NCBI GenBank assembly: GCA_045594105.1
Contig: JAZNXY010000095.1
Coordinates: forward strand, 1 to 12,372
From: URNF01 sp045594105
Lineage (GTDB): Bacteria > Bacillota > Clostridia > Oscillospirales > Acutalibacteraceae
Reading direction: 5' to 3'
DNA: 12,372 bases
Shown here: one piece after another, positions 1-7,361 of the stretch
Numbering within the stretch: the stretch's first letter is position 1
Layout: the number at the start of each line of letters is the position of its first letter
Notes under the pieces: generated by a model
Database searches by the model: none
Told to the model about the DNA's origin: nothing
What the model saw: the letters and a program-made list of their open reading frames with translations, nothing else
Translations under genes and position numbers: made by a program

Positions 1-16
1 CCACATTTTTTCCGTC

Positions 17-43
17 TTGTCAATAGGGGAATCAAAGTATAAT
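17..43 (+). promoter_or_regulatory. possible distal promoter upstream of groES
   Basis: TTGTCA at 17-22 matches the sigmaA -35 box in five of six positions, and TATAAT at 38-43 is a perfect -10 box. The spacer is only 15 bp, which is short for sigmaA. If used, it would give groESL a second start about 150 bp upstream of the gene and the CIRCE element would lie inside the transcript. It could also be chance in AT-rich DNA. Confidence 0.3.
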
Positions 44-103
44 TTTTGTCGCGGAAAAATTGTAAATAATATGTGAAAATAGAAAATTTTTCTTGTTTTC
101 CTA

Positions 104-131
104 TTGATTTTTTGAAAAAAATGGTTACAAT
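104..131 (+). promoter_or_regulatory. groESL promoter (sigmaA-like)
   Basis: TTGATT at 104-109 and TACAAT at 126-131 are separated by 16 bp. The predicted start, at about 138, falls in the left arm of the CIRCE operator, which is the usual layout for HrcA-controlled chaperonin operons. The -35 box is a four-of-six match, so its exact position is less certain than the -10. Confidence 0.6.
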
Positions 132-136
132 AGTGT

Positions 137-163
137 TTAGCACTCAAACATAAAGAGTGCTAA
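137..163. promoter_or_regulatory. CIRCE operator (HrcA binding site)
   Basis: This is a perfect inverted repeat, TTAGCACTC, nine spacer bases, then GAGTGCTAA, identical to the CIRCE consensus. HrcA binds CIRCE and represses groESL (and often dnaK) until heat or misfolded protein titrates GroEL away from HrcA. The hrcA gene is not in this window. The element lies 36 bp upstream of the groES start. Confidence 0.97.
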
Positions 164-198
164 AACGTGTAAGGCATACTTTTTAAGGAGGAATATAT

Positions 199-483
199 AT
201 GTCTATTAAACCGTTAGCCGATCGTGTGGTTATTAAAATGGTTGAAGCCGAAGAAACCACTAAAAGCGGCATTATTCTGACGGGCGCTGCGAAGGAAAAG
301 CCGCAGGTGGCGGAAGTTGTGGCGGTAGGTCCCGGCGGTAGTGTGGAAGGCAAAGACATTGTTATGTATGTAAAGGTGGGCGATAAAGTGCTCACAAGCA
401 AGTATTCGGGTACCGAGATCAAATTGGATGGCGAAGAATACATCATCGTACGGCAGAACGATATTCTCGCCGTTGTTGAATAA
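199..483 (+). CDS. groES: co-chaperonin GroES (Hsp10)
   Basis: This 94-residue protein is the usual GroES length and forms the heptameric lid that closes the GroEL folding chamber in the cytoplasm. It opens with the typical IKPLADRVVIK strand. The mobile loop that docks on GroEL is visible around residues 17-33 (TTKSGIILTGAAKEK), and the end IIVRQNDILAVVE is typical. The ATG start follows AAGGAGG at 185-191 with 7 bp spacing. groEL starts 15 bp after the stop, so the two genes form one operon under the CIRCE operator. Nothing is odd in this gene. Confidence 0.98.
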   Translation: MSIKPLADRVVIKMVEAEETTKSGIILTGAAKEKPQVAEVVAVGPGGSVEGKDIVMYVKVGDKVLTSKYSGTEIKLDGEEYIIVRQNDILAVVE

Positions 484-498
484 GGGAGGAACACTGCT

Positions 499-2121
499 AT
501 GTCTAAGATTATTCTGTTTGGCGAAGAAGCCAGAAAAGCACTGCAGGCAGGTGTTGATCAGCTTGCAGATACCGTGAAAATCACTTTGGGTCCGCGCGGT
601 CGTAATGTTGTGTTGGACAAAAAATTCGGCGCACCGCTGATTACCAACGACGGTGTAACCATTGCGAAGGAAATTGAATTGGACGATCCCTTTGAAAATA
701 TGGGCGCACAGCTTGTAAAAGAGGTTTCTACCAAAACCAACGACGTTGCAGGTGACGGTACCACTACCGCAACCTTGCTTGCACAGGCACTCATCCGTGA
801 AGGCATGAAAAACGTTGCCGCCGGTGCAAATCCGATGTGCGTGAAACGTGGTATTCAGTTAGCGGTTGATAAGGTGGTAGAAACCTTGAAAGCTAATTCT
901 AAAAAGGTGAACGGCTCTGAAGATATCGCTTCTGCTGCTACGATTTCCGCAGGCGATGCATATATCGGCAAACTGATTGCAGAGGCAATGGAAAAGGTTT
1001 CTGCTGACGGTGTCATCACCGTGGAAGAATCCAATACCGCTGACACCTTAACCGAGGTGGTAGAAGGTATGCAGTTTGACCGTGGATATATCACGCCGTA
1101 TATGGTGACAGACACCGATAAAATGGAAGCGGTTATTGATGATGCGTTCCTGTTGATCACCGACAAGAAGATTTCCAACATCCAGGATATTCTGCCTTTG
1201 CTTGAGCAGATTCTGCAGGCAGGCAAAAAGCTGGTAATTGTTGCAGAGGATATCGAAGGTGAGGCACTCTCTACCTTGATTGTCAACAAGCTGCGTGGTA
1301 CCTTTACCTGTGTTGGTGTGAAAGCACCCGGCTTCGGCGATCGTCGTAAAGAGATGCTGCAGGATATTGCTATTTTGACCGGCGGTCAGGTGATTTCCGA
1401 TGAACTCGGCTTGGATCTTAAAGAAACAACTATTGGTATGCTCGGCCGTGCACGTCAGGTGAAGATCCAGAAGGAAACCACCGTTATCGTTGACGGCGCA
1501 GGTGATGCAGATGCTATCAAAGCACGTGTGGCACAGATTCGCAATCAGCTGGAAACTGCCAACAGCGAGTTTGACCGTGAGAAACTGCAGGAACGTCTTG
1601 CAAAACTCGCAGGCGGTGTTGCGGTTATCAAAGTCGGCGCCGCTACCGAAGTGGAAATGAAAGAAAAGAAACTGCGTATCGAAGACGCTCTTGCGGCTAC
1701 CAAGGCGGCGGTTGAAGAAGGTCTCGTAGCAGGCGGCGGTGTAGCTCTTATCAATGCTTCTGCGGCTTTGGCAGAACTCGTAGAGCAGTATGAAGGCGAC
1801 GAAGAAACAGGCATTAAGATTGTGCTTAAGGGCATTGAGGCACCTGTTCGTCAGATCGCACTTAACGCAGGTCTTGAGGGTAGCGTTATTATCGACAAAA
1901 TCCGCAATTCCGGCAAGGTAAACTTCGGTTATGATTTTGCTACCGAACAGTATGTGGATATGTTCGCAGCAGGTATCGTTGATCCCACCAAAGTGACTCG
2001 TTCCGCTTTGCAGAACGCAGCATCTGTTGCGGCAATGGTGCTCACTACCGAATCACTTGTTGCTGACAAGAAAGAACCTGTGGCGGCAGCTCCTGCACCT
2101 GCTATGGACGGTATGTACTAA
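499..2121 (+). CDS. groEL: chaperonin GroEL (Hsp60)
   Basis: This 540-residue protein is the ATP-dependent group I chaperonin that folds cytoplasmic proteins in a double heptameric ring with GroES. The nucleotide-binding motif GDGTTT is at residues 85-90, the TLGPRGRNV loop is at 29-37, and the EDAL and GLVAGGGVAL blocks around the catalytic aspartate are present toward the C-terminus. The start follows GGGAGGA at 484-490. The extreme C-terminus reads APAPAMDGMY, so the Gly-Gly-Met repeat tail common in many GroELs is almost absent (one residual GM). The gene ends just before a strong hairpin terminator. Heat-shock control through the upstream CIRCE is expected. Confidence 0.99.
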   Translation: MSKIILFGEEARKALQAGVDQLADTVKITLGPRGRNVVLDKKFGAPLITNDGVTIAKEIELDDPFENMGAQLVKEVSTKTNDVAGDGTTTATLLAQALIREGMKNVAAGANPMCVKRGIQLAVDKVVETLKANSKKVNGSEDIASAATISAGDAYIGKLIAEAMEKVSADGVITVEESNTADTLTEVVEGMQFDRGYITPYMVTDTDKMEAVIDDAFLLITDKKISNIQDILPLLEQILQAGKKLVIVAEDIEGEALSTLIVNKLRGTFTCVGVKAPGFGDRRKEMLQDIAILTGGQVISDELGLDLKETTIGMLGRARQVKIQKETTVIVDGAGDADAIKARVAQIRNQLETANSEFDREKLQERLAKLAGGVAVIKVGAATEVEMKEKKLRIEDALAATKAAVEEGLVAGGGVALINASAALAELVEQYEGDEETGIKIVLKGIEAPVRQIALNAGLEGSVIIDKIRNSGKVNFGYDFATEQYVDMFAAGIVDPTKVTRSALQNAASVAAMVLTTESLVADKKEPVAAAPAPAMDGMY

Positions 2122-2126
2122 TAATA

Positions 2127-2160
2127 AAAACCTCGTTTCCGTTTTTGGAAACGAGGTTTT
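2127..2160. terminator. bidirectional terminator between groEL and mtaB
   Basis: AAAACCTCGTTTCC (2127-2140) pairs with GGAAACGAGGTTTT (2147-2160) around a six-base loop. A T-run continues to 2164 on the + strand, and the A-run on the left arm gives a U-tract on the - strand. It can stop groESL transcription and also the convergent mtaB, whose stop codon is only three bases away. Confidence 0.92.
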
Positions 2161-2162
2161 TT

Positions 2163-3443
2163 TTATATCTCTTCGCCGAAGCTTTCACCGTTTTTGGCAT
2201 CTGAAATGCGTACACGGATGATATTGCCTGCAGTACGAGCGGTTTTCACGTATACACCGACATATTCCGGGGTATATCCGAATACTGTGCCATCCTTCAT
2301 AGTTGTTTCTAACAGTATCTCGGTTTCGGTACCTATTTTGGATGCGGCAAACTGTTGCTGTAAATGGTTGCAAACCGCCGAAGCCGCTTTGCAGCGTGCG
2401 GATTTAATTCGGTTTAATACTTGATTGGGTGCTTTGGCGGCAGGAGTGCCCGGGCGGGGAGAATAGGCGAAAATATGTACCCTTGCGAGTTGCATTTTTT
2501 CAACAAAATTGATAGAATCAGCGAACTCTTCCTCCGTTTCTCCGGGGAAACCCACCATAAAGTCGGTGGTAATGGCACAATGGGGAAAATACGCCCGTAA
2601 TGAGGCACAAACGGCGGCGTATTCATCTGCAGTATAATGACGCCGCATACGTTTTAAGATGGCATCACAGCCACTTTGCAGGGCTAAATGGAATTGCGGA
2701 CATAGCTTTGGTTGTTTTGCAAACCGTGCGACGATTTCTTCGGTGATATGATCCGGCTCAATAGATCCAAGACGCACACGCTCGATACCGTCTACTGCAC
2801 ATACCGTATCTACCGCATCGGCAATGGTGTGACCGGTATCCTGACCAAAGGCGGTTAAATTGATGCCGACCAGGACAATCTCTTTGTATCCGTTTTTGGC
2901 GAGTGCGTTGACCTCCGCACGTAAGCTGTCTAACGAGCGGGAACGCACCCTGCCACGTGCATACGGTATAATGCAGTACGAACAAAAGCGGTTGCAGCCG
3001 TCTTCAATTTTTACAAAGGCACGGGTATGCTCATCGAAGCTGTCGATCGGTGTTTCTTCAAACGCCGTATGATGCGGCGTTACATCGACAACACGAAGAT
3101 GATTCGAGAAAAAGCGTTCGATGTATGCAGGCAATGTGTTGCGTGCGGCATTTCCTAATATGATATCCGCAGCTGTAAGGTCGTTGGCTTCGTTGGGAAA
3201 CGCCTGCGGCATACAGCCGGTCAGTACAATAACGGCAAGTGGGTGTTCACGACGGCTGCGGCGCAGTAACTGACGCAGCTTGCGATCGGATTCTCCTGTG
3301 ACCGTGCAGGAATTGATGACCAAAACGTCGGCTTGCTCATTCCAGGCAACCGTTTCAAAGCCGTTTGACTCCATCATACGGCGCATAGCTTCCGTTTCAT
3401 ATTGATTTACTTTACAACCAAGTGTGTAAAATGCAATTTTCAT
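2163..3443 (-). CDS. mtaB: MtaB, tRNA t6A37 methylthiotransferase
   Basis: This 426-residue radical SAM enzyme adds a methylthio group to N6-threonylcarbamoyladenosine-37 in tRNAs reading ANN codons. The N-terminal methylthiotransferase domain carries the three cysteines of one iron-sulfur cluster at C10 (YTLGCKVNQ), C46 (NSCTV) and C77 (TGCMPQ). The radical SAM triad CNRFCSYC is C150, C154 and C157. A TRAM-like tRNA-binding domain fills roughly the last 60 residues (TETEILLE to VYVKT). The longer open frame to 3728 is not used: ATG at 3443 begins the canonical MKIAFYTLGCKVNQ and follows AAGGTGA (3449-3455) with 5 bp spacing. TLGCKVNQ-type N-termini distinguish MtaB from MiaB and RimO. It is divergent from the HPr-like gene and convergent with groEL. 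Confidence 0.95.
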   Translation of the reverse strand: MKIAFYTLGCKVNQYETEAMRRMMESNGFETVAWNEQADVLVINSCTVTGESDRKLRQLLRRSRREHPLAVIVLTGCMPQAFPNEANDLTAADIILGNAARNTLPAYIERFFSNHLRVVDVTPHHTAFEETPIDSFDEHTRAFVKIEDGCNRFCSYCIIPYARGRVRSRSLDSLRAEVNALAKNGYKEIVLVGINLTAFGQDTGHTIADAVDTVCAVDGIERVRLGSIEPDHITEEIVARFAKQPKLCPQFHLALQSGCDAILKRMRRHYTADEYAAVCASLRAYFPHCAITTDFMVGFPGETEEEFADSINFVEKMQLARVHIFAYSPRPGTPAAKAPNQVLNRIKSARCKAASAVCNHLQQQFAASKIGTETEILLETTMKDGTVFGYTPEYVGVYVKTARTAGNIIRVRISDAKNGESFGEEI

Positions 3444-3453
3444 GTGCTTCACC

Positions 3454-3481
3454 TTGTATTTTTGTTTTCTTGTGATATACT
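3454..3481 (+). promoter_or_regulatory. candidate promoter of the HPr-like gene
   Basis: TATACT at 3476-3481 is preceded by TGA, giving an extended -10 (TGnTATACT). The -35 candidate TTGTAT at 3454-3459 is weak and 16 bp away, as often seen with extended -10 promoters. The predicted start is about 23 bp upstream of the ATG. The -35 box overlaps the ribosome binding site of the divergent mtaB. Confidence 0.5.
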
Positions 3482-3510
3482 GAAGTAAAAGAGATGAGGG
3501 GAGTAAAGGG

Positions 3511-3747
3511 ATGTATACCACAACAGTTCTTTTGAACACATTTGAAAATGCGAAACAGTTCGTGCAGATTTGCAGTGAACAGTCATTTAACATTGAAGTG
3601 TCCGCGGGAAATATGGTGGTACACGCAAAGTCCATTATCGGCGTGCTGAGTATGGATCTCACCGAGCCGATGCAGTTGACCGTAAGAAAAGGGGATACAG
3701 CAGCAGTTGAGCAGTTTGCCTCCCGCATTTCCCCGTTTATACTATGA
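3511..3747 (+). CDS. HPr-like protein lacking the active-site histidine
   Basis: This 78-residue protein has the HPr (PtsH) fold signature in its second half: FNIEVSAGNMVVHAKSIIGVLSM corresponds to the HPr block around regulatory Ser46. Here Ser41 in AKSIIGV is kept. Aligned from that block, the phosphocarrier histidine His15 and the following arginine fall on Thr10 and Glu12, so it cannot act as a PEP-dependent phosphocarrier. A regulatory role, by analogy with Crh (which also lacks His15 but keeps Ser46), is possible but unproven. The ATG follows GAGGGGAG at 3495-3502. Its last 11 bases overlap the convergent DUF3810 gene. It stands alone, with no PTS genes nearby. Confidence 0.8.
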   Translation: MYTTTVLLNTFENAKQFVQICSEQSFNIEVSAGNMVVHAKSIIGVLSMDLTEPMQLTVRKGDTAAVEQFASRISPFIL

Positions 3748-4843
3748 TGTAAGTATCGTAATATTGCAGTATCAGGGAGACAACTTGATTATAACTTAAA
3801 ACGCCGCTTTCAACACCGTTTACCTTGATAAACGTATCGTTGAAATCTTGTGAGGACGTCATAACGTCACCTTCAAATTGCTCCCAATAGGCGTTTCGTT
3901 GTTTCAAATCACGGAAAACGCCGTCAGAACATGCCGCACGCACATCCGCACACAATGACGGGTCATATTTGTATAAGGCGTTATAACAGTATACAAAGGC
4001 ACTTAAATATCCGGAGTAGACGGCATCGGGTATTTCACTTGTAGCACAGGCGAGGAAAGCAATAAAATTGCAGGCATCTTCTCGTGCGAAGCCCATGGTA
4101 TGTGCGATTTCGTGTGTGGCGGTATAATATATGCTGCTGTGCGGCATATCTACGTTGATGCTGACTTCTCCCAACCAAGGACAGTAGACACCGGTGTAGC
4201 CCGTATATGACCAATATCGTGACAAGGCAACCGGCTTTACACGAAAAACACCGGACTGTAAAAAGGGATACACGGTTTTCAACGGCTTATAGCAGTCATC
4301 CGCAGTGAAAAGTGCGGTATGTATACCGCCTGACAATTGCATACAGCCATTTTCATCCTCTGTCACCCGTAAGCGGGCGGCAGAGGATTTTTTTGCGAGA
4401 TCTTCGGTGACCTGCTGCAAAAAAGCGGCATCATAGGTTTTGCTGTCAAGTGACATCAATTCTGTGACAGAAAGCCGTGAGAAGTTGCCGCCATCCATAA
4501 TCATAAACATAAGGGCGGCAACCGAAACGCACCAACAAACAAACCTCGCACCTTTTTCTGCAACAGATTTACGGTCCGCACGTTTTATAAAACGGAAGAG
4601 GAAAACGCCCGCAAGAGTAAACAACGCAGGAACGGCGAGCACAACCACAAGCTCTGTGACCGAAAAAGGAATCAAGGACAGTACAAATGTCAGAGGCACG
4701 CAGAAAACACGAAAAATGCCACGAACAAAGACATATTCGGTAAAGTTCGGAAAAAGGGGTAATACGAAATATAACAAAGCGGCAATAAGAAGCGGTATAC
4801 AGGCAAAAAGCCATTTCAACCACAAAGCTCGCTTTTTCTGCAT
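3737..4843 (-). CDS. DUF3810 membrane protein with HExxH motif
   Basis: This 368-residue protein matches the DUF3810 family, whose function is unknown. Three or four hydrophobic segments lie near residues 11-31, 41-60, 64-86 and 102-117. A large domain, probably extracytoplasmic, follows, with the family block GYTGVYCPWLGEV (215-227) and a zinc-peptidase-like HEIAH at 244-248, followed by RED at 254-256. Loss of either histidine is not seen, so a metal-bound hydrolase is plausible, but no substrate is known. An ATG at 4864 would add seven residues. The ATG at 4843 is preferred because GAGGTGA sits 5 bp before it and a predicted transcription start falls near 4863. The 3' end overlaps the HPr-like gene tail to tail. 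Confidence 0.82.
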   Translation of the reverse strand: MQKKRALWLKWLFACIPLLIAALLYFVLPLFPNFTEYVFVRGIFRVFCVPLTFVLSLIPFSVTELVVVLAVPALFTLAGVFLFRFIKRADRKSVAEKGARFVCWCVSVAALMFMIMDGGNFSRLSVTELMSLDSKTYDAAFLQQVTEDLAKKSSAARLRVTEDENGCMQLSGGIHTALFTADDCYKPLKTVYPFLQSGVFRVKPVALSRYWSYTGYTGVYCPWLGEVSINVDMPHSSIYYTATHEIAHTMGFAREDACNFIAFLACATSEIPDAVYSGYLSAFVYCYNALYKYDPSLCADVRAACSDGVFRDLKQRNAYWEQFEGDVMTSSQDFNDTFIKVNGVESGVLSYNQVVSLILQYYDTYIIV

Positions 4844-4869
4844 ACGTCTCACCTCATTCCACACATACC

Positions 4870-4899
4870 ATTATAGCATACTTGTCAAGGCGTAAACAA
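4870..4899 (-). promoter_or_regulatory. promoter of the DUF3810 gene inside the feoB1 3' end
   Basis: Read on the - strand, TGC followed by the perfect -10 TATAAT (4870-4875) forms an extended -10 box. A weak -35, TTGTTT, lies at 4894-4899 with an 18 bp spacer. Both overlap or abut the last codons of feoB1. The DUF3810 gene therefore probably has its own promoter, with a leader of about 20 bases carrying its ribosome binding site, and is not simply a passenger of the feo operon. Confidence 0.55.
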
Positions 4900-7020
4900 C
4901 CTCCAAAGACAGGTGGTAATAAGGCAGCAAAGAATGCCGACAGCGGTGGGAAGAACGGCGGCCAGCAGTGTCCATTTGCAGGATGCTGTTTCTTTGCGTA
5001 TGGTGGCAAGGGTGGTCGAGCAGGGCCAATGAAACAGAGAAAACAGCATCACGTTGATTGCGGTAAGCGGTGTCCAACCATTCTCTATCAGCAATGCTTT
5101 CAGGGTACTCAGTTCTGCGATTTCCGTAAGTGTTCCGGTACACATATACGCCATAATAATAATGGGGACAACAATTTCATTGGCAGGGAAACCGAGAATA
5201 AATGCGATGAGAATGACACCGTCAAGACCTATACAGCGGGCGACAGGGTCTAAAACCGCTGCGGCCTGCTGTAAAAGGGTGTTGTCACCGACCGTTATAT
5301 TGGCAAACAACCATAGAATAAGCCCTGCGGGTGCGGCAACTGCGGCTGCACGGCCGAGCACAAAGATAGTGCGGTCCCACAGTGAACGCCAAATCACCTT
5401 GCCGATTTGCGGCTTGCGGTATGGCGGCAATTCCAACGTGAAAGAAGATGCTGCACCTTTTAAGGCGGTGAGTGAAAGCAGCTTGGTGGTCAAAAAGGTA
5501 ACAAATACACCTAATAGAATCAGTCCCGTTAATATTAAAGCCGACAAACCGAAGGAAAGGATGCCGCTCGTATTGCCTATAAAAAACATGGTTAAAATGC
5601 TGATTAAGGTGGGAAAGCGTCCGTTACACGGCACGAAATTGTTTGTCAGAATAGCAAGCAGTCGTTCTCGGGGTGAATCGATAATGCGTGCGCCGATGAC
5701 ACCGGCCGCATTACAGCCGAACCCCATGCACATGGTGAGTGCTTGCTTGCCGCAGGCGTTACTCCTTTGGAAGGGTTTATCCAGATTATATGCCAATCTG
5801 GGTAAATAACCAACGTCTTCCAATAAAGTAAACAGCGGGAAAAATATTGCCATCGGTGGTAACATTACTGCGATAACCCAGGTCAAGACACGATATACGC
5901 CTAACACCAACGCACCGTATAACCAATCGGGTGCATGTGCTGCAATAAACAAACGTGTCAGCTGTGTTTCCAAGAGAGAAAACCCCTTTGAAAGCACGGC
6001 GGACGGGAAATTGGCGCCGACAATCGTTAGCCAGAACACCAGCAGTAATAAAGCAACCATTGAAAAATAGGCGGTTTTTTTCCCCGTGAGAAAACGGTCA
6101 ATGGCAGCATCACGGTTAGTACGCATATCATCGGCATAGGAAACACATTGCTTGCAAATAGCGGCGGCTGTATCCATTAAAGTGGATGCTAAGCTATCTT
6201 TTAATTGTTCGCCGGAAATGCCATTTTCCTCCAGCTGTTTTCGTGCGGTGTCTGCGGTTTGCAAGGCGGGTTGTATGCTGTCTTTGCCATAGCGGGAGAT
6301 GTATTCGTTGCGTAAAGCAGGATCGTTTTCCAATAGTTTGAGAGCCACAAACCGACAACGCTTTTTATTTGTTTCGACGGTGGCCAGTGCACTCACTATA
6401 TCTTGTATTGCGGCCTCTATGGGTTTAGAATACGTGATTTTCAGCGGTGAAGGGGAGGATGACGCCGCTTTTTCGATGGCGGATACCAAAAGTTCCGATT
6501 CGTTTTTGCGGTGTGCACTGATGCCGACAACCGGCAAATGCAGGTGCCCGGACAGCTTTTTCGTGTCAATATGGATATGCTTTTTTTCTGCCTCGTCCAT
6601 CAGGTTGACGCATACCAGCACGTCATCGGTGACTTCTGTGATTTGTAAAACGAGATTCAGATTGCGTTCAAGGCAGGTAGCATCACACACGACAACCGTT
6701 ATATCGGGATTACCAAAACAAATAAAATCTCTCGCTACTGACTCTTCCGCAGAATGTGCCAGAAGGGAATATGTGCCCGGAATATCTACAAGTACAAAAT
6801 GTCTCTGTGCGTTCTGCAAATAACCGTGTGCACTGCTCACTGTTTTGCCGGGCCAATTTCCCGTGTGCTGCCGCATACCCGTAAGATTGTTAAAAACGGT
6901 GCTTTTGCCGACATTGGGATTACCGGCTAAAGCGACAATTTTATCGTCTTGGTGCCGTTTTTCAAAAGGAATGCCGTTGTCTTTGGCATTTTTACCGACC
7001 GAACGGTTAGTCAGCCCCAT
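4885..7020 (-). CDS. feoB: FeoB, ferrous iron (or Mn) transporter, first type
   Basis: This 711-residue inner-membrane transporter has a cytoplasmic G domain and a polytopic C-terminal half that moves Fe2+ into the cell. G1 GNPNVGKST is at 33-41, G2 Thr60 in WPGKTV, G3 DIPG at 79-82 and G4 NLMD at 139-142, which departs from the usual NKxD. A helical linker of about 120 residues precedes the membrane part. Transport motifs are GFGCN with Cys436, PCNGRFP at 464-470, NEIVVP at 614-619 and FHWPCSTT at 663-670. The start at MGLTNRS keeps a 27-residue N-terminal extension seen in this clostridial FeoB type. It overlaps the feoA1 stop by 14 bp, so the two are translationally coupled. It is only distantly similar to the second FeoB of this window. 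Some FeoB homologues carry manganese, so the metal is not certain. Confidence 0.95.
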   Translation of the reverse strand: MGLTNRSVGKNAKDNGIPFEKRHQDDKIVALAGNPNVGKSTVFNNLTGMRQHTGNWPGKTVSSAHGYLQNAQRHFVLVDIPGTYSLLAHSAEESVARDFICFGNPDITVVVCDATCLERNLNLVLQITEVTDDVLVCVNLMDEAEKKHIHIDTKKLSGHLHLPVVGISAHRKNESELLVSAIEKAASSSPSPLKITYSKPIEAAIQDIVSALATVETNKKRCRFVALKLLENDPALRNEYISRYGKDSIQPALQTADTARKQLEENGISGEQLKDSLASTLMDTAAAICKQCVSYADDMRTNRDAAIDRFLTGKKTAYFSMVALLLLVFWLTIVGANFPSAVLSKGFSLLETQLTRLFIAAHAPDWLYGALVLGVYRVLTWVIAVMLPPMAIFFPLFTLLEDVGYLPRLAYNLDKPFQRSNACGKQALTMCMGFGCNAAGVIGARIIDSPRERLLAILTNNFVPCNGRFPTLISILTMFFIGNTSGILSFGLSALILTGLILLGVFVTFLTTKLLSLTALKGAASSFTLELPPYRKPQIGKVIWRSLWDRTIFVLGRAAAVAAPAGLILWLFANITVGDNTLLQQAAAVLDPVARCIGLDGVILIAFILGFPANEIVVPIIIMAYMCTGTLTEIAELSTLKALLIENGWTPLTAINVMLFSLFHWPCSTTLATIRKETASCKWTLLAAVLPTAVGILCCLITTCLWRLFTP

Positions 7021-7258
7021 GGGTATCACCACGCAAAATGATGACTGTTTTGCAATCACTGCGACGCAAGGCAATGATACTGCCGCGTATGTTGAAAGCA
7101 ACAGGGTCTCCTGCGGGGCTTTGACCAACGCAGGTAACCGTTGTGTTTTTGGTAAGACCGATATCCAGCAACCGTCTTCTCATATTGTCGGGAGATTCAA
7201 GGGCAACTACCGTTCCGCTTTCGTTTACTGCTAAATCCGCCAGGGTGTATGTAGGCAT
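7007..7258 (-). CDS. feoA: FeoA, SH3-like partner of the first FeoB
   Basis: This 83-residue cytoplasmic protein has a FeoA SH3-like fold and is thought to bind FeoB and modulate its GTPase or transport activity. Typical blocks are MRRRLLDIGLTKNTTVTCVG (26-45) and PVAFNIRGSIIALRRSD (52-68). The ATG at 7258 follows GAAAGGT at 7268-7274. A much longer open frame runs upstream through a terminator and into another gene, and is not used. It overlaps feoB1. No TTAGC-N4-GCTAA operator and no convincing sigmaA promoter is visible in the 69 bp between the start and the upstream terminator, so read-through from the regulator gene is possible. Confidence 0.93.
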   Translation of the reverse strand: MPTYTLADLAVNESGTVVALESPDNMRRRLLDIGLTKNTTVTCVGQSPAGDPVAFNIRGSIIALRRSDCKTVIILRGDTHGAD

Positions 7259-7327
7259 AAAAAACAAACCTTTCAAAAAAACTATCTCCCTACATACTAT
7301 TCTCTTCGAATGCTGCGGTGACACAAC

Positions 7328-7360
7328 AAAAAACACGGTCATTTCGTGACCGTGTTTTTT
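7328..7360 (-). terminator. terminator after the DtxR-family gene, before feoA1
   Basis: A 14-bp perfect stem, 7328-7341 paired with 7347-7360, contains CACGGTCA/TGACCGTG and has a five-base loop. It is flanked by A and T runs, so it can work on both strands. It starts one base after the regulator's stop codon and sits 69 bp upstream of feoA1. It either separates the regulator from feoA1-feoB1 or acts as a partial attenuator. Confidence 0.85.
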
Positions 7361-7361
7361 A

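Noticed and set aside
2027..2221. 64-residue open frame across the groEL 3' end and terminator
   Set aside because: It overlaps groEL in another frame and reads through the terminator hairpin; not a gene.
3444..3728. 95-residue N-terminal extension of mtaB
   Set aside because: It runs antisense through the HPr-like gene, lacks family similarity and lies upstream of a clear ribosome binding site and canonical start.
4440..4895. 151-residue open frame antisense to the DUF3810 gene
   Set aside because: It is rich in Lys, Arg and Thr, has no family match, and the sense gene is well supported.
5054..5809. 251-residue open frame antisense to feoB1
   Set aside because: It is a low-complexity shadow of a membrane protein gene with no recognisable family.
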